A stretch of 29,805 bases of DNA, taken from positions 1 to 29,805 of the forward strand of contig JADHWW010000015.1 in NCBI GenBank assembly GCA_016783285.1, given 5' to 3'. Within the stretch, counting starts at the first letter, position 1. The number at the start of each line of letters is the position of its first letter. Source of the stretch: Anaerolineae bacterium. GTDB taxonomy: Bacteria; Chloroflexota; Anaerolineae; B4-G1. Shown here one piece after another: positions 1 through 5,432 of this stretch. The notes below the pieces were generated by a model. That model was not told where the DNA came from. It did no database searches and saw only the letters and a program-made list of their open reading frames with translations. The translations under genes and the position numbers were made by a program.

Positions 1-2
1 GC

Positions 3-419
3 ACCGTCCACCGGGGTGGGCGCTTCATCACCATCGAGGGTCCCCGCTTCAGCACAAAAGGGGAGAGTTTCACCTACCGCGCCTGGGGGATGGACATCAT
101 CGGTATGACGACCTGCCCAGAGGCGTTCCTGGCGCGGGAGGCGGAGATGTGCTACGCGGTGATGGCCCACGTCACCGACTACGACGTGTGGCACGAGACG
201 GAGGAGCCGGTCAACGTCGAGGGGCTTCTAGCGACGCTGGCCGCCAACGCCGTGTTGGCCCAGGACGCCCTCAAGACACTAGTGCCCCGGCTGGCCGAAG
301 CGGGGCGGGATTGCGAGTGTGGCTCGGCGCTGGCGATGGCGCTCATCACCCAACGGGACTTGATCCCCGAACAACTCAAGCGTGACCTGGCGCCTCTTGT
401 CGGGAAGTACCTGAGGTGA
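3..419 (+). CDS. mtnP: S-methyl-5'-thioadenosine phosphorylase, 3' part (5' end outside window)
   Basis: This enzyme phosphorolyses 5'-methylthioadenosine to adenine and methylthioribose-1-phosphate in cytosolic methionine and purine salvage. The reading frame is already open at base 3. It shows family hallmarks: ITIEGPRFSTKGES (phosphate/substrate region), WGMDIIGMTTCPEAFLAREAE, and YAVMAHVTDYDVWH with the purine-contacting Asp pair. About 138 C-terminal residues are present, roughly half of the usual 260-290 residue protein, and the end is intact (TGA at 417-419). An MTA/SAH deaminase lies further along at 15963-17954, so the genome appears to handle MTA by two routes. The family call is firm; MTAP versus a close 6-oxopurine phosphorylase cannot be fully settled without the N-terminus. 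Confidence 0.9.
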   Translation, partial: TVHRGGRFITIEGPRFSTKGESFTYRAWGMDIIGMTTCPEAFLAREAEMCYAVMAHVTDYDVWHETEEPVNVEGLLATLAANAVLAQDALKTLVPRLAEAGRDCECGSALAMALITQRDLIPEQLKRDLAPLVGKYLR

Positions 420-659
420 GGTCTACCTGAACGACCTCATCGCCCGCCACCGGCGCAAGTACAGCCTGGCGCCCGCCACCTGGCTCCTGGGCTGCGCGCC
501 CTGGGCGGACAGGAACGGAATGTGCATCTCTTCACTCCGGCGGATGTGGTGGAGGGTGAGACGGAATAGGAAACGCGCCATGACGAGGACCAGGGCAAGA
601 CGCAAGTAGACCTTCAGCGCCAAGTTCAGCGTCTTCGATTCGACCAGAGAGGTGTGGCG
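420..659 (+). other. Intergenic stretch with possible coding remnant
   Basis: No intact gene is visible. Two overlapping frames look protein-like but lack starts. One, from about 427, contains DLIARHRRKYSLAPATWLLG. The other ends in ERNVHLFTPADVVEGETE followed by a stop at 567-569. A frameshift near 505-513 would join them, so this may be a decayed gene tail. I do not recognise its family. The ribosome binding site of the following gene (AGAGAGG, 646-652) lies at the end. Confidence 0.3.
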
Positions 660-3440
660 ATGAAATGTCCCAAGTGTGGCTCTGAAAATCATCCTGATGT
701 CTGCTTCTGCGCGCACTGCGGCGAGCCGCTGACCGCTGAGCCGCCCACCCCTCTCGAAAGCATAGAGGTGCACATCGAAGGAGGCGTCAGCGGGCAGGTT
801 GCCATCGGGAACAACATCCTCCAGATTGGCAACGTCTACGGCGGCGTGGTCAACGTCGCCATGCCCGAACAAAAGCCGCGCCCCCGCCCCACCCCCGTCT
901 CCCTGCGCCCGCGTCCCTTTCCCGGCCTGCTAGACCGGGAAACGGAGGTCGTCGCCGCGACCACCGCCCTCCAGTCCGCCACACCGGTGGAATTCTACGG
1001 CCAGGCAGGGCTGGGCAAAACCACCCTCCTGCGCCACCTGGCCCACCATCCCGCTGCTGACACCTTCCCCGCCGGTGTCGTCTACCTCTCGGCTCGCCGC
1101 CAGCCCGTGGAAGACCTCCTCCAATCTCTCTTCGACGCCCTTTACGAAAGCGACGTCCCCTTCAAGCCCACCGGTGCCGAGGTGCGGCACGCGCTGCAGA
1201 GCAAGCGGGCGCTCGTCATTCTGGACGACGTGGACCTGGCACGGGATGAGGTAGAGGCACTGATGGACACTGCGCCGGCCTGCACCTTCCTGCTGGCCGC
1301 GCCGGAACGGTGCCTATGGGGCGAGGGACGGGCCGTCGGGCTGCGTGGGCTGCCCCCGGACAATGCGCTGGCGCTGGTGGAACGGGAACTGGGGCGGGCC
1401 GTGACCCCACAGGAACAGACTGCCGCCCAGTCGCTCTGCACCGCTCTGGATTGCCACCCCCTACGCATCCTCCAGGCAGCGGCGTTGGCGCGGGAGGAGG
1501 GGTTGACGCTGGCCGAGGTGGCCCGCCGGGTACAGACTTCCTCCCCCGACGAGGCGCTGACGGCGCAGGTACTGGCCCCGCTCCCGGCACCGGAACAGCG
1601 AGTTCTGGCGGCGCTGGCCGCCCTGGGCGACGCGCCCCTCCACGCCGAACACCTGTCTGCGCTGACCGGGATCGCCGACGTTACACCCGTCCTGCAGACG
1701 TTGCAGAACCGTGGCCTGGTGCAGGCCCACAGCCCCCGCTACAGCCTGACCGGCGCTCTGGGCCAGGACTTGCAGCGGGCGTGGAATCTGACCCCGTGGG
1801 CGGAGCGGGCTCTGGCCCACTTTACGGCCTGGGCGGAAGAGCAGCAGACCCCCGACCGTTTGTTGGAGGATGCCGACGCTGTCCTCAGGACATTGGAATG
1901 GGCAGTCGAGGCGGAGCGCTGGAAAGACGTCCTGCGCCTGGGGCGGGCGGTGGAAGGCGCATTGGCCCTGGGCGGGCGATGGGCCGCCTGGGCTCAAGTG
2001 TTGCAGTGGGTACTCCAGGCAGCGCGAGCGCCAGGAAACCAAGCCGCCGAAGCCTGGGCGTTGCACCAACTTGGAACGCGGGCCCTTTGCCTGGGAGATA
2101 CCGTCGCAGCCCGCACCTCCCTGACCCAAGCCCTCCGTATGCGCGAGGCGCTGGGCGACCAGGCCGGAGCAGCAGTCACCCGCCACAACCTGGACATTTT
2201 CTTCGGTCCACCTGCTCCACCTCAGGAGCCTCCTCAACCGCCTTCGACGCTTGCGCCAGCCTCGGGTGTCCCGCTTCTGGTCAAGGGGATCGTCGTTCTC
2301 GCGTCTGTCCTGGTCCTGGCGCTGGGTGGATGGGGAATCTGGCATTTTTGGCCCCGGCCCACGCCCACACTCCCATCGGTCACGGAGATCCCGGTGATGG
2401 TGATACTGACGCCAAGAATTACCCCATCGCCGACGCCAGATGTGGAGGGACCGGAAGCTCCGCTACCGCTCGCTCCCGGGCCAGGCGCAGAGATACTCTG
2501 CGAGCGTGGGGAGGAGGAACACCAACTCCAACTGCAATGGGCTACTGTCTCCGACCCTTCTGGCATCCGAGGGTACGAGATTTACCTGGAAGCCCTTGAA
2601 CGGGATCCGCGTGTCTACCCTCTTCAGTCCTCCGGGACGTCTTTCCTGGAAATCCCACTGCCCTGCGGCGAAGTATATCACTGGCGCGTGCGGGCGGTGG
2701 ACGGCGCGGGGAACGCGGGAGCATGGTCAGAGGAGCGCGTCTTCTACGTGATAGAGGCGGATACGACAGGGCCACCGGCCCCTACGTTGCTGGAGCCGAG
2801 AGAGGGGGCAGAGATTTCCTGTCCCACCGGCGAGCCCGTCAACGTCACCTTGCGCTGGGATCTGGTCACTGACCCCTCCGGCATCGCCCGGTACGACGTG
2901 GAGTTGGTAGAGTATCCCTACTATCCATTCGGTCTCACTACTTCCACCTTGCAGATCGAAGTCAGCCAATCTCAGGCTACCATCAGCAGTGAGTGTGGCG
3001 ATCGCTACGACTGGCGGGTGCGGGCAGTGGACGGCGCGGGGAACGTAGGGGAATGGTCCGGGTCATGGCACTTTCGGGTTCTCACTTTGTCAGAGAGCGA
3101 CCGGGAACCACCACCGGTTCCCGACACTGTGGGACCAGGAAGCGATAATCCCGAGAGCCCCGCCAATCTCTATCCCTGCGACCAGGTCGTGCTCCGCTGG
3201 GAGGTCGTATCTGACCCCAGCGGCATTCAGGGCTACCGGGTCAACCTTCAACAATATGTCTATACCACTGGGCAATGGGAAAGTATTGAGCCATATTTTA
3301 TCGTCTATGAGACTTCCGTGGATGTGACAGAGTGGCTGTCAATTGGATGGAAATACCGCTGGGAGGTATGGGCGATAGATAACGCCGGCAATCACGGCGA
3401 CCCGTCTCCCTGGCTTTACTTTGCGTGCCCCTTGGGATAA
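660..3440 (+). CDS. Transmembrane STAND/NB-ARC-type NTPase with zinc ribbon, RHIM/BASS-like motif and three FN3-like modules
   Basis: Domains in order (926 aa): a zinc ribbon with C3, C6, C17 and C20; a Gly-rich motif at 37-67 (GGVSGQVAIGNNILQIG then VYGGVVNV); an NTPase with Walker A GQAGLGKTT (114-122) and Walker B LVILDDVD (about 185-192); a winged-helix/TPR-like helical part to about 510; a Pro-rich linker; one membrane helix at about 540-563; a Pro/Thr stalk; and three FN3-like repeats (about 598-697, 704-811, 818-926), each with a DPSGI motif and a closing W-x-V-x-A-x-D-x-AGN. The start is ATG 660, seven bases after AGAGAGG; GTG 654 is too close to that site. The caspase-like gene begins 14 bp after the stop, so the two are very likely one operon. 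STAND proteins act as regulated switches in immunity and cell death. I infer outside sensing by the FN3 part and inside signalling through the 37-67 motif. The ligand is unknown. Confidence 0.85.
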   Translation: MKCPKCGSENHPDVCFCAHCGEPLTAEPPTPLESIEVHIEGGVSGQVAIGNNILQIGNVYGGVVNVAMPEQKPRPRPTPVSLRPRPFPGLLDRETEVVAATTALQSATPVEFYGQAGLGKTTLLRHLAHHPAADTFPAGVVYLSARRQPVEDLLQSLFDALYESDVPFKPTGAEVRHALQSKRALVILDDVDLARDEVEALMDTAPACTFLLAAPERCLWGEGRAVGLRGLPPDNALALVERELGRAVTPQEQTAAQSLCTALDCHPLRILQAAALAREEGLTLAEVARRVQTSSPDEALTAQVLAPLPAPEQRVLAALAALGDAPLHAEHLSALTGIADVTPVLQTLQNRGLVQAHSPRYSLTGALGQDLQRAWNLTPWAERALAHFTAWAEEQQTPDRLLEDADAVLRTLEWAVEAERWKDVLRLGRAVEGALALGGRWAAWAQVLQWVLQAARAPGNQAAEAWALHQLGTRALCLGDTVAARTSLTQALRMREALGDQAGAAVTRHNLDIFFGPPAPPQEPPQPPSTLAPASGVPLLVKGIVVLASVLVLALGGWGIWHFWPRPTPTLPSVTEIPVMVILTPRITPSPTPDVEGPEAPLPLAPGPGAEILCERGEEEHQLQLQWATVSDPSGIRGYEIYLEALERDPRVYPLQSSGTSFLEIPLPCGEVYHWRVRAVDGAGNAGAWSEERVFYVIEADTTGPPAPTLLEPREGAEISCPTGEPVNVTLRWDLVTDPSGIARYDVELVEYPYYPFGLTTSTLQIEVSQSQATISSECGDRYDWRVRAVDGAGNVGEWSGSWHFRVLTLSESDREPPPVPDTVGPGSDNPESPANLYPCDQVVLRWEVVSDPSGIQGYRVNLQQYVYTTGQWESIEPYFIVYETSVDVTEWLSIGWKYRWEVWAIDNAGNHGDPSPWLYFACPLG
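768..860 (+). other. RHIM/BASS-like motif coding segment in the STAND NTPase
   Basis: Residues 37-67 of the NTPase contain SGQVAIGNNILQIGNVYGG. It has the G-hydrophobic-Q-hydrophobic-G core (LQIG) and alternating beta-branched and Gly/Asn residues, as in RHIM and bacterial amyloid signalling motifs. The same pattern ends the neighbouring caspase-like protein. The resemblance is by eye; amyloid formation is inference. Confidence 0.55.
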
Positions 3441-3454
3441 TTGAAGGAGGACAA

Positions 3455-4417
3455 ATGAGCACCTTCGATCGAGGTTACGCTCTCGTCGTCGGCGTAGGCG
3501 CCGACCTGCCCAACACCATAGACGACGCCATCGGCCTGGCGGACGTCCTCAAGGACCCCGCCCGCTGCGCCTACCCGCCCGACCAGGTCCACCTGCTCAC
3601 CGGTGAAAAAGCCACCCGCGATGCCATCCTCTCCGCCCTCGACACCCTCTCCCACCTACCAGTCTCCCAATCCACCATCCTCATCTACTTTTCCGGCCAC
3701 GGCTACCAGGTCGCCTCCCCCACCGGCGAGTTCTACTACCTGCTGCCCTACGGCTACGACCTGAGCCGGCTCTACCAGACCGCCATCAGCGGCGCCGAGT
3801 TCACCGACCGGTTGCGGGCCATCCCGGCCCAGAAACTCCTCGTCCTGCTTGACTGCTGCCATGCAGGCGGCGTGGGCGAGGCAAAAGCGCCGGGGTTGCA
3901 AATGGCCAAGTCCCCCCTGCCGCCCGAGGCCCACAGCCTGCTGGCCGAGGGCAGTGGCCGGGTGCTCATCGCCTCTTCGCAGGAGGACGAACTTTCCTTC
4001 GCCGGGAAGCCCTACAGCGCCTTTACGCTGGCGCTGACCGAAGCACTGTGCGGCGCAGGCGTGGCCAAGAAAGACGGCTACGTGCGTGTGGCCGACCTGG
4101 CCCTGCACGCCCGCGAAGTGGTGCCCGGACGCACCCGCGGCCGGCAACACCCCATCCTCCACTTTGAGCAGGCCGACAACTTTGCCCTGGCCTACTATGC
4201 CGGCGGCGAGACACAGCCCAAGGGAGTGCCCTTCACCGTCGAGCCGGAGATTGAGCCGGAGCCGGGGGCGTGGACCATCCTCGACCAGCGCGGGCCGAGG
4301 GTCTCCATCACCGGCGACGTCAGCGGGCAGGTGGCGGTGGGAGGGGAAGGGACTCTAATTCAGTTCGGCGACGTCAGTGGAGGGCGAGTAGTGGTGGGGG
4401 AGAAGGCTATCAAATAA
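3455..4417 (+). CDS. Caspase-like (peptidase C14 / metacaspase-type) protease with C-terminal RHIM/BASS-like motif
   Basis: This is a predicted cytosolic cysteine protease of 320 aa. The caspase fold begins GYALVVGVGADLPNTIDDA. The catalytic His is H82 in YFSGHG, and the catalytic Cys is probably C135 in LLDCCHAGG, the metacaspase-type double Cys. The domain runs to about residue 250. After a charged linker, the last 38 residues hold SITGDVSGQVAVGGEG then TLIQFGDVSGGRVVV, matching the Gly-rich motif of the upstream STAND NTPase. The start is ATG 3455 behind AGGAGG at 3445-3450. Upstream in-frame starts overlap the NTPase gene and lack a binding site. Caspase-like enzymes beside STAND proteins are known cell-death effectors; here I infer activation by templating from the NTPase. 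Both catalytic residues are present, so it should be active. Confidence 0.88.
   Translation: MSTFDRGYALVVGVGADLPNTIDDAIGLADVLKDPARCAYPPDQVHLLTGEKATRDAILSALDTLSHLPVSQSTILIYFSGHGYQVASPTGEFYYLLPYGYDLSRLYQTAISGAEFTDRLRAIPAQKLLVLLDCCHAGGVGEAKAPGLQMAKSPLPPEAHSLLAEGSGRVLIASSQEDELSFAGKPYSAFTLALTEALCGAGVAKKDGYVRVADLALHAREVVPGRTRGRQHPILHFEQADNFALAYYAGGETQPKGVPFTVEPEIEPEPGAWTILDQRGPRVSITGDVSGQVAVGGEGTLIQFGDVSGGRVVVGEKAIK
4301..4405 (+). other. Matching RHIM/BASS-like motif coding segment in the caspase-like protease
   Basis: Residues 283-317 align with residues 37-67 of the STAND NTPase: both have GxVSGQVAxG, then (I/L)xQ(I/F)G(N/D)V, a Gly pair and a Val-rich end. The position is C-terminal in the effector and N-terminal in the NTPase, which is the usual arrangement of bacterial amyloid-signalling pairs. 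Confidence 0.55.
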
Positions 4418-4605
4418 AACCGCCTCGGCTATCCAGGTTATGGCCTCTAAAGAGACATTCAACCACCTGGCCCGCGCCCATCAGCCGGGCACTCTTTCAC
4501 CGAGGGGAAACATTGGCCGCCTGACTGCCGTGCACAACAGCCAGTGACCCGTTTTTTTGTTCGCTTACATTTTGCCACTACGAAGGGCTTTTGTCAAGAT
4601 CCCGT
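4418..4605. other. Intergenic between caspase-like gene and the toxin gene
   Basis: This 188-bp stretch separates convergent genes. A 35-codon reading frame (4440-4547) has no convincing ribosome binding site and is not called. A run of seven T at about 4552-4558 may help termination, but I see no strong hairpin before it. Confidence 0.3.
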
Positions 4606-5046
4606 TCAACTGCCCCGCCTCTCCATCGCCGCCAGAAACCCGGACAGCGTGACGACGCGAACACCATACCTGGCTTCCATTGTCGCCTTGAGGTGGGGAT
4701 CATCCGTCAGATCCAGGTCGGCCGAAACCAAATAGTCCGCCTGACCAGCCGCAGCCACCTCAAGTGGCATATCATCTTTGGGGTCACGACACAAGGTAAT
4801 GTGGAGTGCAGGAGTTGTTACCGTGGCTTCAGCGCGAAGCAAGTTCAGGAAAGCCTTGTCTGCGCCGGGGCGGAGGTAGCGCCGCAGATGGGGGCGCTCT
4901 AGCACTTGGGCGAGTTCATCCAGCAAAAGGGCGGAGGTGAGCAATTCAAAGCGGCCCGCCCGCCACAGACGGTACAGTGGGGAAGAGGCCGGTGTACCTG
5001 TGACCATCCGCACCAGCAAGTTGGTGTCAACTACGACTCTGAGCAT
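4606..5046 (-). CDS. PIN-domain toxin (VapC/COG1569-like), type II toxin-antitoxin system
   Basis: This is a predicted PIN-fold ribonuclease toxin of 146 aa. Acidic metal ligands are visible: D in VVVDTNLLVR at the N-terminus, E in LLLDELAQV, and the C-terminal Asp set in DPKDDMPLEVAAAGQADYLV then SADLDL. The DPxDD...LE.A..g.ADYlVs.D.DL arrangement fits the 'putative toxin component, PIN family' group. I chose the Met at 5046; a longer frame to 5067 begins inside the antitoxin gene. Its first 20 bp overlap the antitoxin end (5027-5046), so the two are translationally coupled. The target RNA is not deducible. Confidence 0.85.
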   Translation of the reverse strand: MLRVVVDTNLLVRMVTGTPASSPLYRLWRAGRFELLTSALLLDELAQVLERPHLRRYLRPGADKAFLNLLRAEATVTTPALHITLCRDPKDDMPLEVAAAGQADYLVSADLDLTDDPHLKATMEARYGVRVVTLSGFLAAMERRGS

Positions 5047-5350
5047 AATGGGCCTCGCGGACAGCATCCACCTCGGCCTGGATGTCCTCGCCGCTCAAGC
5101 CGACCGAATCCATCTCCGGCGGCGGGGTAGCCTCCAGCGCAGATTCGAAAGCAGCGAAATGTCGAGCACGTTCCGCTGCCCGCCGGGCGGCCGTCAATTT
5201 CTCCAGACGTCGGTATTCCTCAAAGCCCAGCAACACAGCCACTGGCTGGCCGCGCCGCTTGATGATGAAACGTTCATCCCGGTAACGAATACGGGCTAAC
5301 AAGTCACCTGCCTTGCGGTGAAAATCCACCGCCGAAATCACAGTGGGCAT
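5027..5350 (-). CDS. Phd/YefM-family antitoxin
   Basis: This 107-aa protein begins MPTVISAVDFHRKAGDLL and continues with IIKRRGQPVAVLLGFEEYRR. These are the DNA-binding and dimerising elements of Phd/YefM antitoxins; the acidic C-terminal tail is the toxin-neutralising part. The start at 5350 has GGAGG (minus strand, 5356-5360) five bases away. It is the first gene of the pair, as usual for antitoxin-first operons, and should repress its own promoter. A run of three CAATT repeats lies between promoter and start. Confidence 0.88.
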   Translation of the reverse strand: MPTVISAVDFHRKAGDLLARIRYRDERFIIKRRGQPVAVLLGFEEYRRLEKLTAARRAAERARHFAAFESALEATPPPEMDSVGLSGEDIQAEVDAVREAHYAQSRS

Positions 5351-5369
5351 CACAACCTCCCGAAATACG

Positions 5370-5393
5370 CAATTGCTCAATTACTCAATTGCA
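5370..5393. promoter_or_regulatory. Probable antitoxin operator: three CAATTRCT repeats at 8-bp spacing
   Basis: CAATTGCT (5370-5377), CAATTACT (5378-5385) and CAATTGCA (5386-5393) are in tandem, with the self-complementary CAATTG at both ends. The repeats directly follow the -10 box of the minus-strand promoter, a natural place for autorepression by Phd/YefM. Confidence 0.6.
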
Positions 5394-5420
5394 TTATACT
5401 GTAATTCAGACCTCTGTCAA
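5393..5420 (-). promoter_or_regulatory. Sigma70-type promoter of the toxin-antitoxin operon
   Basis: On the minus strand TTGACA (5420-5415) and TATAAT (5398-5393) are both perfect consensus hexamers with a 16-bp spacer. Transcription would start near 5386, inside the CAATT repeats, about 36 bases before the antitoxin start. Confidence 0.75.
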
Positions 5421-5432
5421 GGATAACTTTCT

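Noticed and set aside
1310..2599. A 429-codon open frame on the plus strand inside the STAND gene
   Set aside because: It lies in another frame of a gene with clear domains, has Gly/Pro/Arg-rich composition typical of GC-rich shadow frames, and no ribosome binding site.
4440..4547. Small 35-codon gene after the caspase-like gene
   Set aside because: No ribosome binding site, no known motif, and it lies in a convergent intergenic region.
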